From: Mallotus nudiflorus
Taxonomy: Eukaryota; Streptophyta; Magnoliopsida; Malpighiales; Euphorbiaceae
NCBI GenBank assembly: GCA_947683625.1
Contig: CANTUR010000535.1
Location: 558,001 to 622,000, forward strand
Direction: 5' to 3'
Length of the DNA: 64,000 nt
A program made the translations under genes and the position numbers. A model generated the notes under the pieces. That model did not search any database. It was not told the origin of the DNA and saw only the letters and a list, made by a program, of their open reading frames with translations. The first letter of the stretch is position 1. Every line of letters begins with the position of its first letter. Of this stretch, positions 33,726 through 46,800 are shown piece by piece.

Positions 33726-35624
33726 TGTCACGACCCAAAACAGGGGCCATGACCGGTGCTAGGGAACGGGAATTCTTTCGAATCCGGAACCTGTAGCAAG
33801 GCTAAAAATAAAATAAAACATGCAATAATAATAACAACACTTAATGCAGCGAAAATAAAATCATAAATATCAAAAATAACATTTACACCAAATGAATTTA
33901 TATTAAATCCTCATCTCATATATAAATCCTTTGATACAAGTTTCAGTTTAAATATTCAAAGTACATATCCCATATAAATACAATTCACTAATCTCCCAAT
34001 TGACCATAACTACTGCAGTGTCTAGATCATAAAGTAAAACTCAAGACTCAGATAAGCAATTTACATAAAGAAGCTGAGGCGGAAGAAATCCGGCGTATAG
34101 GCCTGCTACTGAGGTCTGAGGAAGAGGACTCTCCTGAAAAATAGTCAACGGAGGGGAGTAAGACCTCACTGAGTGAATTACTATAATATATATACATGCA
34201 TACTAAATGCCGACGCACATAGTCAATAGTATATATATATAATAAGCATATATATAAGCAGATACACACAAATGCAATAAAATCATTTTATATATTTTTA
34301 TTGAAAATCATAGTTCATGAAGGATCAAATAGAACCCTAGAATATCACAACCTCAAATAGTGTTAGACAACACTCTAGCCATACAGGCTGACTTATTTCA
34401 AATATAATCACTTGATCCATTTAGACAGTAGACTAGCCCCGAGACACTAAGTCAACCAAGCTCCAGCAGTTTAACTGTCAGTGTGATTGGCCCCGAGACA
34501 CTTGGTCAACCGAGCTCCAGCAATCACACCTCCAAACTATATCTCACATATCAAATAATCATATCCAATCAATATCCTCAAATGGTTAGTAATATAGCCT
34601 AAATGCTATAAGCGTACCGGTACATACTCAGTCCTAGTGCTGCCTACTAGGTAGCACATTCTATTGATATTCTTCATTAAAATATAAAGCATACATTCTT
34701 AAAAAATATATGATGCATGAACTTAAATAAAATAGCAACATAAACCATATATATACTAGAAATATACCAAAAATAAGCCAGGTATATTTCGAGTATATAT
34801 ACGTCAAATAAATCCAACATAATTACAAAATAAGCTAGAAATATATTCAAAAATATTTTAAGCATAATTCATTAATAAGACATGCATATAGTTTAAAATA
34901 TACAGAAAATAAACCAAAAATAAACTAAAAATAAACTTAAGTAATAATTAAATCATTATGCATATTTAATCAAAATAAAACATATATTTCTAAAATCATG
35001 CATCCTAAAGCACATATATATAAAATAGTAACTCACACTTAGTGCGCTCCTCGAGATAAGTCCGACGGGCTTGGTCCACTAGGCCTCGGTCTCAGCGCAA
35101 CTAAACAAACAATAAATAACAGACATCATAATAAACCTAACAAAAAACCCTAGAAACTCGATCTAGAATATTAGACACAAAATTAAAAGTCAGAATTCGA
35201 CTGGACATCACGTTTTATGAGAATTCTATCAAAAATCCGACAGAACCTCCCCTGTAAAACGGACATTTTTCTACTCAAAGAGTAGAGTCGGCCCTGCAAA
35301 GAAACACACTTCAAAAATAGACACAGAAACACATCCATAACCCCTCGATCGAACTCCAAACTACAGTCTACCGATCGGGGTCCACAATCACAGAACAATT
35401 ATGGAAATACCAAAAATACCCTTATATCATAGAAATACATTTAATAAGTAGAAATTACATAATTAACCCTAAAACACAGTAAAAACCGATAAAAAATCAT
35501 TTATTTAGAAAAATTTTATATTATATATATAATTGAAAATAATTCACGAAAAATATCTTTAATTAATTAAAAATACTAAATAATTTGTAGAAATCATTTT
35601 TATACCTTAAATAACTATTAAAAC
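33726..35624 (-). mobile_element. N2 left part: Tekay-type solo LTR in A
   Basis: Starts TGTCACGACCC after target duplication TTGAT (33721-33725) and continues at 47107-48480, ending GGATATTACA before TTGAT (48481-48485). The two parts together give about 3.27 kb, the length of an F-family LTR in reverse orientation. It was later split by F. Confidence 0.9.
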
Positions 35625-36130
35625 TATAATATCTCGTGTTTTTAAATGTTTTAATATTTCATCGGGATATGCAGGTGTTAATAATTTTTGTACATATATT
35701 ATGATATTTTTATGAGTTGATATGTATTTCAAACTTATTTTAATTATTGTATATTATTTTAAGTGCTTTATATAAAATTTTCTCGGGACTTGTATTTTCG
35801 GGGAAATTTCGCGTAAATAATTTACCATTAATTATTTTAATTAGATTTACGGACTTGCATGAACTCATATATATTTTTAAAATACTAAATAATGTATATA
35901 TGTGTACTTATTTATTTAATTAGGGTTTGATTAATTACCCTATTATTTTATTATTTATTTATTAGTTTTATTGTTATTTAATTATTTTTATTTAGTATTA
36001 AATTATTAAAATATTAAATTATATGTGTGTGGTGTATATTTAATGTGTGTGATTTTATATTATTTTAATATATAGTGTAAATTATATATATATACATATA
36101 TACATTTAATATTAAAACAAAAATTAAAGT

Positions 36131-36424
36131 TTGATTTATTTACAACTTTGCCATCGAAGCTCCTTCTTCCCCGATCACCTTTCCCACTCGAATCCGGCCA
36201 CTGTCACGCTATTCCCTTGCCGTCGGTGTGCCTCCTGGCGTGCCACCTCCTTCCTCGCCGCCAGCACCACCCTATTCCGTCGAGTTTTGGCCGGAATTAA
36301 CTCGGGAAGCCGAAAGTGGAAGCTACGTCGATCACGCCGTTTTCGGCCACCGTTTTTGACACCGCTGGTCTCTTTCTTCTCCTTGAGCTCTGGTGAGTGT
36401 GATTCCAAGCTTTTTTTCACTTAA
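36131..36424 (+). other. GC-rich patch with a 97-codon open frame in the F LTR
   Basis: A GC-rich island in an otherwise AT-rich LTR, open for 97 codons and ending FSLSSGECDSKLFFT. The same frame is open in the 3' LTR (44369-44662) and in the reverse-oriented N1 (29049-28762), ending at the same stop with FSLSSNECYSKLCFT. A GGTGAGTGTG donor-like site lies near its end. More likely the transcribed leader (R region) than a gene; coding is not shown. Confidence 0.35.
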
Positions 36425-38066
36425 AATGGTCTTGATTTGCTTAGGTTTCGATTTTGCAATTTCGGCCTATTAGGGTTCTTGATTTTTTTGAACTTCAATT
36501 TGATTGATTCATGAAAAATTCCTTCACAAATATTATTTCCCTTAGCTTAATATACATGTATGAATTTTTGTAGAATTTTTGGAGATTATTTTGATTTTTG
36601 GGTATTTTTGAATATTTTAATATTATTTTCTAATTTTCGAAAATTAATTAAATAAATTATGAAATTGTGTTTTATGATAAATATAGGTGTTGAAATGAAT
36701 TATAGAAATTTATTTGGAATTTTTATGAATTTCCATGTATTTATTTTGAATTTAATTAGTTTATGTAATTTTTGGAAAATAGAGTTAATTGTGTTTTTAA
36801 TTGAAATTAATTAGTTAATTGAGTTTAATTATTGATAAATATGTTGATAAAATTAATTTTATACAATTATATTATTTTTGGTGAATTTTTGGAGTAATTT
36901 TAGTATATTTATATATATAGGGGTATTTTGGTAATTTTATCATAAATTGACTAAAAATGTAATTAAATTGGTTTTAATAGTTATTTAAGATATAAAAATG
37001 ATTTCTATAAACTATTTAGTATTTTTAATTAATTAAAACTATTTTTCGTGAATTATTTTCAATTATATATAATATATACGATTTTACTAATAAAATGAGT
37101 TTTTATCGGTTTTTACTGTGTTTTAAGGTTAATTACGTAATTTCTAATTATTAAATGTATTTATGTGATATAAGGGTATTTTTGGTACTTTATAATTATT
37201 CTGTGAATTGTGGACCCCGGTCGGTAGACTGTAGTTTGGAGTCCGACAGAGAGGTTATGGATGTGTTTTTGAGCCTATTTTTCGAAGTGTGTTTCTTTGC
37301 AGGGCCGGCTCTGCTCTTTGAGTAGAGAGATGTATGTTTTATAGGGGAGGTTCTATCGAATTTTTTATAGAATTCTCGTAAAACGTAATGTCCGGTCGAA
37401 CCCTAATTCTGTTTTTATGTCTAATATTCTAGATCGAGTATCTAGGATTTTTCATTAGGTTTATTTCTGATGTCTGTTATTTTTTTGTTTGTATAGTTGT
37501 GCCGAGATCGAGGCCTAGTGGACCAGGCCCGTCGGACCCATCTCGAGGAGCGCACTAAGTGTGAGTTACTATTCTATATATATATGCTTTAGGGTGCATG
37601 ATTTAGAAATGTATGTTTTATTTTGATTAAATATGCATAAATGGTTTGATTATTACTTAAATTTATTTTTAGTTTATTTTTGATTTATTTTCGGTATATT
37701 TTGAATTATATGCATGTTTTGCTAATAAATTAGGTTTAAAAATGTTTTAAAGTATATTTCTAGTTTATGTTGTACTTATATTGGGTTTATTTGACGTATA
37801 TATACTCGAAATATACCTGATTTATTTTTGGTATATTTCCAATATATATATGGTTTATGTTGCTATTTTATTTAAATTCATGCATCATTTATTTTTATGA
37901 ATGTATGCTTTATATTTCAATGAAGGATATCAATAGAACGTGCTACCTAGTGGGCAGCACTAGGACGGAGTACGTACCGGTACGCTTATAGCATTTAGGC
38001 TATATTACTAACCAGTTTGAGAATATTGATTGAAATTGATTTATCTGATGTGTGATGTGATTTGGG

Positions 38067-38173
38067 AGTGTGATTGCTGGAGCTCGGTTGACCAAGTGTC
38101 TCGGGGCCGATCACACTGACAGTCAGTCTGCTGGAGCTCGGTTGACTTAGTGTCTCGGGGCCAGTCTACTGTC
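38067..38173. repeat. Two hairpins with a common loop and different stems in the F LTR
   Basis: Unit 1 has arms AGTGTGAT (38067-38074) and its complement (38110-38117). Unit 2 has arms GACAGT (38118-38123) and its complement (38168-38173). The loops are near-identical: GCTGGAGCTCGGTTGAC, then AAGTGTCTCGGGGCC in unit 1 (one base different in unit 2). The arrangement recurs in the 3' LTR (about 46306-46415), N1 (27006-27115) and N2 (34430-34530). Confidence 0.85.
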
Positions 38174-38867
38174 CAAATGGATCAAGTGATCATATATTGG
38201 AATAAGTGAGCCTGTATGGCTAGAGTGTTGTCTAACACTGTTTTGAGGTTGCGATATTCTAGGGTTCTATTTGATCCTTCATAAACGATGATTTTTAATA
38301 AAAATATATAAAATGAATTTATTGCATCTGTATGTATTTGCTTGTATATATACATATTATATATACTTTGATTGTGTGCATTGACATTTAGTATGCATGT
38401 ATATATATTATAGTAATTCACTCAGTGAGGTCTGACTCCCCTCTGTTGACTATTTTTTAGGAGAGTCTTCTTCTTCAGACCTCAGTAGCAGGCCTGTACG
38501 CCGGATTTCTTTCGCCCCGACTTCTTTATGTAAACTGCTTATTTGAGTCTTGAGTTTTATTTTTATAATCTAGACACTGCAGTAGTTGTATAAAGTCGTG
38601 AGATATGTATTTTGAATATTTAAACTAAAATTTCTATTAACGGATTTATTTATATATATGAGATGAGGTTTTGATTTAAATCCCATAGTGGATTATTATT
38701 TTTATATTTATGATTTTATTCCGCTGTACAGTATTTTATTTAAATGTGTTATTATTATTACTATTGCATGTGTTATTTTATTTTAGGCTTGCTACGGGTT
38801 CCGGATTCGAAAGAATTCCCATTCCCTAGCGCCGGTCATGGCCCCTATTTTTGGGTCGTGACAAAGT

Positions 38868-38879
38868 TGGTATCAGAGC
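38868..38879 (+). other. Primer-binding site of element F
   Basis: TGGTATCAGAGC, the standard plant site complementary to the 3' end of initiator methionine tRNA, four bases after the LTR. Confidence 0.9.
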
Positions 38880-39060
38880 GGAGTTTTGTGTCAGGGCTTA
38901 GTTGTGTGAGTCGTGGCCCTAGTTTTTATATTGTGTTTTCTTTTGGTAACTACTGCAGTGAATTAGGTTCAATTATCTCTTGATAAGTATTCCTTATTTT
39001 AGTTTTTTATGTTATTCCTCCGTTGTCTGTTTTGTCTGAATCTTTCCGTTTGTCTTTTCA

Positions 39061-40380
39061 GAATGAGGAGGCGAGCGCGTGTCGCTCCACCGATCATTGA
39101 GGCCAAGGATGATGAGCCTTTTCAGGATGAGGTTTTACCTCCTGAGCAGCCAGTTAGACATAGAGGTCGTGGCAGAGGTAGACCTCGAGGAGCGGCAAGT
39201 CACCGTAGGCAGAGAGAGTTACAGGGACGAGGAGCCTGTTGAGCCTGAGTTTGATGTTCCTGTGCCTCCAGTTGTTCAGCCTGCCTATCAACAGGGTATG
39301 TCTAACCCTGAGGCAGCTTTGTTCTATGCCAGAGTTGGCAGGATTGCATTTGATGGGACTTTTGATCCGTTAGACTTTCTACATGTGATTGGGATTTGGA
39401 CTCGGACTGCTCACACCGAGTATCAGTGGATCATGATCGTCGAGTTATCTATCAAGGGACCAGCCTTAGATTGGTTTATTCAGATGATCCAGCCTTATAT
39501 GATGACGATGACCTGGGCTTAGTTCAGAGAGCGATTTATGAGGAGATTCTGTCCAGAGCCTCTCTGTATGAGCTATCGTCTCAGGTTGACCAGTATTTCT
39601 CATGGAGATAAATCTGTAGAGGAGTACACCCGAGAGTTTCTTCGGCTGGGTAGATATGCAGAGGATTTGACGCGAGACCAGTATTTTGCAGTCACTACAT
39701 ATGTCACCGGATTGGGTTCAACATTTACTGGTATGCCTACAGCAGGCCTTACCCTGGAATCTGTGATTGAGTTGGCCAAGGAGATTGAGCTGAGGCTAGT
39801 TGGGCAGGGAGCGATGCCTGATTATTACCAGCTGGGAGTTCAGTCGAGTGGATTACAGACTACACCATATTTGAGTTTTCATGTTGGTTCAAGTAGTCAG
39901 TAGCGAGGTCTGACTCAGCAAAGTCAGAGGCAGTAGCAGCGAGTGCATCGGAGCAGTAGACATGGCCGTGGAGGTCAGCATAGACCGTTTAGATTTGGGT
40001 CAGGTGCTTCGAGCAACAGCAGTGGTCGTAGTTCTGGTTCAGTTGCTAGTGTTTGCCAGACCTACGGTAGAGTCCATCAGGGACCGTGTTACCTGACACC
40101 GCTGACATGCTTCAGATGCGGGCAGATAGGACATTTTGCCAGATCATGTCTTTACTCCAGGTATCAGTAGCCGTAGATTCCACGATTCCCACAGCAGTCG
40201 ATTGCTAGTGCTGCACCCGTGCCATTTCAGTTACCTTTAGCCCAGCATCAGAGTTCCACTCAGTTTGTTCCACAGCAGAGTCGTGGTAGAGGTACTAGAG
40301 GAGGTGCCAGAGGTGTTGGCCAAGCTTTTACCAGTCAGTAGGGAGGTCGAGGACAGGCCAGAGTTTTTCATCTCACTTAG
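39061..40380 (+). pseudogene. Broken gag of element F
   Basis: Starts MRRRARVAPP at 39061-39063, with an Arg/Gly-rich segment, then a frameshift near 39200 into the main frame. Gag core: FYARVGRIAFDGTFDPLDF, IKGPALDWFIQ, and VEEYTREFLRLGRYAEDLT. A CCHC zinc knuckle CFRCGQIGHFARSC is at about 40108-40150. Six TAG stops fall in frame (39520, 39901, 39934, 40168, 40174, 40339) and a seventh at 40378 before protease, each in a place where CAG is expected or the surroundings are Gln-rich. The mature product would bind and package element RNA. Confidence 0.85.
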
Positions 40381-40407
40381 CAGGATGCTCAGGCATCCAA
40401 TGCAGTC

Positions 40408-42265
40408 GTGGCAGGTATTGTTTCTGTTTGTTACCTGGATGCATGGGTTTTGTTTGATCCAGGAGCCACGCATTCGTTCGTTTCTCCTGTTTTTACTTCC
40501 AAATCTTATTGGCAAGCTTCGAGGATGGCTTTTCCTTTGTCTGTTGCCACTCCTCTGAGAGATTCTTTGGACACCGATATTGTTCTTTCTGGTTGTCCAG
40601 TTCTTGTGAGAGATAGAGAATTACCAGCTAATTTGATTCTGTTGGATGTGATGGAGTTTGATGTTATTTTGGGAATGGACTGGTTATCTCAGCACTACGT
40701 CGTGGTAGATTGTCGAAATAAAGAGGTGACTTTCAGAATTCCTGGTGAAAAAGATTTTAAGTTTATGGGTGATAGGAGTTCAGCACCTCAGAATCTTATT
40801 TCTGCTATTATGGCTAGGAAGTTATTGAGGAAAGGTTGTCAGGGATATTTGGCATTAGTCAGGGATACTTCAGTGGAGAAGTTGTCACTCACAGATGTTC
40901 CTGTTGCTTATGAGTTTCCTGATGTTTTTTCTGAGGAGTTGCCAGGTTTACCACCTCACAAAGAGATTGAGTTCTGTATAGATGTGGTTCCAGGTACTAC
41001 TCCTATATATATGCCACCCTACAAAATGGCTCCTGCAGAGTTGAAAGAGTTGAAGGAGCAGTTGCAAGAGTTATTGGATAAGGGTTTTATCAAACCCAGT
41101 GTTTCTCCTTGGGGTGCACTAGTCCTGTTTGTGAAGAAGAAGGATGGTACCCTGAGACTGTGCATTGACTACAGAGAGCTTAACAAGGTGACGGTGAAGA
41201 ATAAGTATCCTCTCCCGAGGATAGATGACTTTTTTTATCAGCTACAGGGTGCACAATTCTTTTCCAAGATTGATCTGAGGTCGGGTTATCATCAGCTGCA
41301 GATTAGTGAAGCTGATGTTCCTAAGACAGCATTCCATATGCGATATAGCCATTATGAGTTTCTGATGATGTCTTTTGGTTTGACTAATGCACCAGCAGCT
41401 TTTATGGACTTGATGAACAGGGTATTTAGACCATATGTGGATCAGTTTGTGGTAGTCTTCATCGATGATATACTGGTTTATTCAAGGAGTATGGAGGAGC
41501 ATGTATATCACTTGAGGATTGTACTACAGACATTGAGAGATCACCAACTTTATGCTAAATTCTCGAAGTGTGATTTCTGGATGGAGAGTGTTTCTTTCCT
41601 TGGACACCTGGTGTCTAAAAAAGGTATCCAAGTTGATCCACAGAAGATTGAAGCAGTGTCTGAGTGGCCTAGAACGACTTCTATTACTGAGACTCAAAGT
41701 TTTCTGGGTTTAGCTGGGTATTATAGGCGATTTGTGCAGGATTTTTCTAGAATTGTAGCCCCTATGACTCGCTTGACTCAGAAGAATGTTAGATTTGAGT
41801 GGTCAGAAGCTTGTGAGAATAGTTTCCAGTTGTTGAAGGAGAAATTAACCACAGCCCCGGTGTTAGCTTTGCCTAATAGTGTGGACAAGTTCACAGTTTA
41901 TTGTGATGCCTCTAGAGTTGGCCTTGGTTGTGTGTTGATGCAGAATGGAAGGGTGATAGCCTATGCTTTAAGGCAGTTGAAGAAGCATAAGCAGAACTAT
42001 CCCACACATGACCTTGAAATGGCTGCAGTGATCTTTGCTCTGAAGATTTGGAGACATTATTTGTACGAGGTAACTTGTGAGATATTTAATGATCACAAGA
42101 GCCTTAAGTACATTTTCCAGCAGAGAGATCTGAATCTGAGGCAGAAGAGATGGTTAGAATTGTTAAAAGATTATGACTATGAGATCTTATATCATCCGGG
42201 GTAAAGCTAATGTGGTAGCAGATGCCTTGAGTAGGAAGTCCTCAGGCAGTCTTGCTCACATCAGT
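40408..42265 (+). pseudogene. Protease, RT and RNase H of element F
   Basis: Open for 598 codons (40408-42204). Protease active site LFDPGATHSFVS near 40450 (DPG in place of the common DSG), with ILGMDWLSQH downstream. RT: PPYKMAPAELKELKEQL, VKKKDGTLRLCIDYRELNK, FFSKIDLRSGYHQL, MSFGLTNAPAAFMDLMN and catalytic FIDDILVYS at about 41460-41486. RNase H: FTVYCDASRVGLGCVL and THDLEMAAVIFALKIWRHYL. One extra base near 42197 shifts the frame after YHPG; the expected KANVVADALSRK continues in the next frame. Apart from that it is the most complete pol in the window. Confidence 0.92.
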
Positions 42266-43806
42266 GTTGAGAGGAGACTGTTGATCCATGAATTGCATCT
42301 GTTGGTGGATCAAGGTCTGATGATAAAGATAAGTAGATCAGGTGGACTGCTAGCTCAATTTAAAGTACAATTTATACTAAGGGATAGGATTAAAGCAGCT
42401 CAGAGCTGAGATCCTATTCTAGAAGAGCTTGCAGAGAATGTCAGAGCAGGGAAGTTCACTGATTTCACACTTGATGATGATGGTGTGTTGTGGATCAGTG
42501 GTAGATTGTGTGTTCCTGATGCAGATGATTTGAGAGAAGAGATCCTAGAGGAAGCACATTCTACATCTTATAGCGTACATCCAGGTGCCACTAAGACGTA
42601 CCACAGTATCAGAGACTTATACTGGTGGGATGGAATGAAGAAGGATGTCATTGATTATGTTGCTAAGTTTCTGACGTGTCAGCAAGTGAAAGCTGAGCAT
42701 TAGAAGCCTTCTAAGAAGCTTCAACCTCTTCCTATTCCCGAGTGGAAGTGGGAAAGGATAGCTATGGATTTTGTGGTTGGATTACCTCGTTCTAAGGATG
42801 GATATGATTCCATCTGGGTGATTGTAGACAGGTTGACGAAGTCTGCACATTTTTACCTGTGAAAGCCACTTATTCTGTAGCTAGATTGGCGAAGTTATAT
42901 GTGAAGCATATTATGTGCCTTCATGGAGTACCTGTGTCCATTGTATCAGACAAAGGTTCAGTGTTTACTTCTCATTTTTGGCAGAAGTTGCAGGAAGCGA
43001 TGGGCACTAGGTTAGACTTCAGTACTGCTTTTCATCCTCAGATAGATGGTCAATCTGAGAGGATGATCCAGACACTGAAAGATATATTGAGAATGTGTGT
43101 CATGGATTTGGGAGGTAGCTGGGATGATCATTTGCCACTCGTAGAGTTTGCATATAATAACAGCTACCATAGCAGTATTGGTATGACACTATATGAGGTG
43201 TTATACGGAAGGAAGTGTAGATCCCCTCTGAGTTGGGATGAGATTGGTGAAAGAGCTTTGACTAGACCTGAGATGGTTCAGGATGCTGCAGAGAAAGTTA
43301 CCGTGATTAAGCGCAGATTAGAGACCGCAGTTAGCAGACGGAAGAGCTATGCGGATCCTAGGCGTAGAGATGTGGAGTTTCAGGTTGGAGATTTTATTTT
43401 TCTAAAAGTATCTCCAATGAAGGGTGTTATGAGATTTGGCAGCAAGGGTAAGTTGACACCGAGATATATTAAATCGTTTGAGATTCTGGAGAGAGTTGGC
43501 ACTGTTGCATATCGGTTGGATTTGCCTCCGAGTATGTCATAGGTGCATCCAGTATTTCATATCTCGATGTTGAGGAAGTATATCTCAGACCCTTCACACG
43601 CGTTGCAGCCCGACAGTGTAAAAGTGGGTGAAGATTTGACGTTTGTGGAAGAACCTGTGGTGATCATAGATTATCAAGTTCGACAGTTGCGTTCGAAGCA
43701 GATTCCGATGGCCAAGGTTCTGTGGCGTAGCAACAGAGTTGAAGAGCATACGTGGGAGACTGAAGCTGAGATGCAAGCTTCTTACCTGTATCTCTTCCCT
43801 TCTTGA
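42266..43806 (+). pseudogene. Integrase with chromodomain-like end, element F
   Basis: HHCC zinc domain (HPGATKTYHSIRDLYWW, then CQQVKAEH, about 42580-42700). Core: first Asp in AMDFVVGLP (about 42764), second in VSDKGSVFT (about 42946), Glu in DGQSERMIQTLKDIL (about 43046). C-terminal: SPLSWDEIGERAL, GVMRFGSKGKLTPRYI, HPVFHISMLRKY, then a chromodomain-like KVLWRSNRVEEHTWETEAEM ending at 43806. Breaks: TGA at 42407, TAG at 42701, one-base loss near 42850, TAG at 43540. In chromoviruses the chromodomain is thought to guide insertion to heterochromatin. Confidence 0.9.
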
Positions 43807-43850
43807 CCTTGTGATCATTTTCTTTCTGGAATTCGAGGATGAATTCTTGT

Positions 43851-43862
43851 AAGGGGGGAGAC
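43851..43862 (+). other. Polypurine tract of element F
   Basis: AAGGGGGGAGAC immediately before the 3' LTR start TGTAATATCC (43863). Confidence 0.85.
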
Positions 43863-46800
43863 TGTAATATCCCGTGTTTTTAAATGTTTTAATATTTCAT
43901 CGGGATATGCAGTGTTAATAATTTTTGTGTATATATTATGATATTTTTACTAGTTGATATGTATTTAAAACTTATTTTAATTATTGTATATTATTTTAAG
44001 TGCTTTACGTAAAAATTTTTCGGGACTTGCATTTTCGAGGAAATTTTCACGTAAATAATTTACCATTAATTATTTTAATTAGATTTATGGACTTGCATAA
44101 AATCATATATATTTTTAAAATACTAAATAACATATATATGTGTACTTATTTATTTAATTAGGGTTTGATTAATTACCCTATTATTTTATTATTTATTTAT
44201 TAGTTTTATTGTTATTTAATTATTTTTATTTAGTATTAAATTATTAAAATATTAAATTATATGTGTGTGGTCTATATTTAATGTGTGTGATTTTATATTA
44301 TTTTAATATATAGTGTAAAGTATATATATATACATATATACATTTAATATTAAAATAAAAATTAAAGTTTGATTTATTTACAACTTTGCCATCGAAGCTC
44401 CTTCTTCCCCGATCACCTTCCCCATGCGAATCCGGCCACTGTCACGCTGTTCCCTTGCCGTCGGTGTGCCTCCTGGCGTGCCACCTCCTTCCCCGCCGCC
44501 AGCAGCGCCCTAGTCCGTCGAGTTTTGGCCGGAATTAGCTCGGGAAGCCGAAAGTGGAAGCTACGTCGATCACACCGTTTTCGGCCACCGTTCTCGACGC
44601 CACCATTTTCTTTCTTCTCCTTGAGCTCCGGTGAGTGTGATTCCAAGCTTTGTTTCACTTAAAATGATCTTGATTTGCTTAGGTTTTGATTTTGCAATTT
44701 CGACCTATTAGGGTTCTTGATTTTTTTTGAACTTCAATTTCATTGATTCATGAAAAAATCCTTCATAAATGTTATTCCCCTTAGCTTAATCTACATGTAT
44801 GAATTTTTGTAGAATTTTTGGAGATTATTTTGATTTTTGGGTATTTTTGAATATTTTAATATTATTTTCTAATTTTCGAAAATTAATTAAATAAATTATG
44901 AAATTGTGTTTTATTATAAATATAGGTGTTGAAATGAATTATAGAAATGTATTTGGAATTTTTATGAATTTCCATGTATTTATTTTGAATTTAATTAGTT
45001 TATGTAATTTTTGGAAAATAGGGTTAATTGTGTTTTTAATTGAAATTAATTAGTTAATTGAGTTTAATTATTGATAAATATGTTGAGAAAATTAATTTTA
45101 TGCAATTATAATATTTTTGGTGAATTTTTGGAGTAATTTTAGTATATTTATATATATAGGGGTATTTTGGTAATTTTATCATAAATTGACTAAAAATGTA
45201 ATTAAATTGGTTTTAATAGTTATTTAAGATATAAAAATGATTTCTATAAATTATTTAGTATTTTTAATTAACTAAAACTATTTTTCGTGAATTATTTTCA
45301 ATTATATATAATATATACGATTTTACTAATAAAATGAGTTTTTATTGGTTTTTACTGTGTTTTAAGGTTAATTACGTAATTTCTACTTATTAAATGTATT
45401 TCTATGATATAAGGGTATTTTTGGTATTTTATAATTATTCTATGAATTGTGGACCCCGATCGGTAGACTGTAGTTTGGAGTCCGACCGAGGGGTTATGGA
45501 TGTGTTTTTGAGCCTATTTTTCGAAGTGTGTTTCTTTGCAGGGCCGGCTCTACTCTTTGAGTAGAGAGATGTCCGTTTTATAGGGGAGGTTCTATCGAAT
45601 TTTTTATAGAATTCTCGTAAAACGTGATATCCGGTCGAACCCTAATTCTGTTTCTGTGTCTAATATTCTAGATCGAGTATCTAGGATTTTCCGTTAGGTT
45701 TATTTCTGATGTCTGTTATTTTTTTGTTTGTTTAGTTGTGCCGAGACCGAGGCCTAGTGGACCAGGCCCGTCGGACCCATCTCGAGGAGCGCACTAAGTG
45801 TGAGTTACTATTCTAGATATATATGCTTTAGGGTGCATGATTTAGAAATGTATGTTTTATTTTGATTAAATATGCATAAATGGTTTGATTATTACTTAAA
45901 TTTATTTTTAGTTTATTTTTGGTTTATTTTCGGTATATTTTGAATTATATGCATGTTTTGCTAATAAATTAGGTTTAAAAATGTTTTTAAGTATATTTCT
46001 AGTTTATGTTGTAATTATATTGGGTTTATTTGATGTATATATACTCGAAATATACCTGATTTACTTTTGGTATATTTCCAATATATATATGGTTTATGTT
46101 GCTATTTTATTTAAATTCATGCATAATTTATTTTTATGAATGTATGCTTTATATTTCAATGAAGGATATCAATAGAACGTGCTACCCTAGTGGGCAGCAC
46201 TAGGACGGAGTACGTACCGGTACGCTTATAGCATTTAGGCTATATTACTAACCAGTTTGAGAATATTGATTGGAATTAATTTATCTAATGTGTGATGTGA
46301 TTTGAGAGTGTGATTGCTGGAGCTCGGTTAACCAAGTGTCTCGGGGCCAATCACACTGACAGTCAGACTGCTGAAGCTCGGTTGACTTAGTGTCTCGGGG
46401 CCAATCTACTGTCCAAATGGATCAAGTGATCATATATTGGAATAAGTGAGCCTGTATGGCTAGAGTGTTGTCTAATACTGTTTTGAGGTTGCGATATTCT
46501 AGGGTTCTATTTGATCTTTCATAAACGATGATTTTCAATAAAAATATATAAAATGAATTTATTGCATCTGTATGTATTTGCTTGTATAATATACATATTA
46601 TATATACTTTGATTGTGTGCATTGACATTTAGTATGCATGTATATATATTATAGTAATTCACTCAGTGAGGTCTAACTCCCCTCCATTAAACTGTTTTTC
46701 AGGAGAGTCTTCTTCTTCAGACCTCAATAGCAGGCCTGTATGCCAGATTTCTTCCGCCCCGGCTTCTTTGTGTAAACTGCTTATATGAATCTTGAGTTTT

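Larger units (their letters stand above)
35625..38863 (+). repeat. 5' LTR of element F
   Basis: Reads TATAATATCTCG..GGGTCGTGACA; the expected TG start is mutated to TA (the 3' LTR has TGTAATATCCCG). TATA-like TATATATATAC near 36083-36105 precedes a GC-rich patch (36140-36415). Paired hairpin repeats are at 38067-38173. Differs from the 3' LTR by a few per cent by eye. Confidence 0.9.

Noticed and set aside
44413..44658. 81-codon minus-strand frame in the 3' LTR of F
   Set aside because: Opposite-strand shadow of the GC-rich patch; conserved only because the two LTRs are copies.
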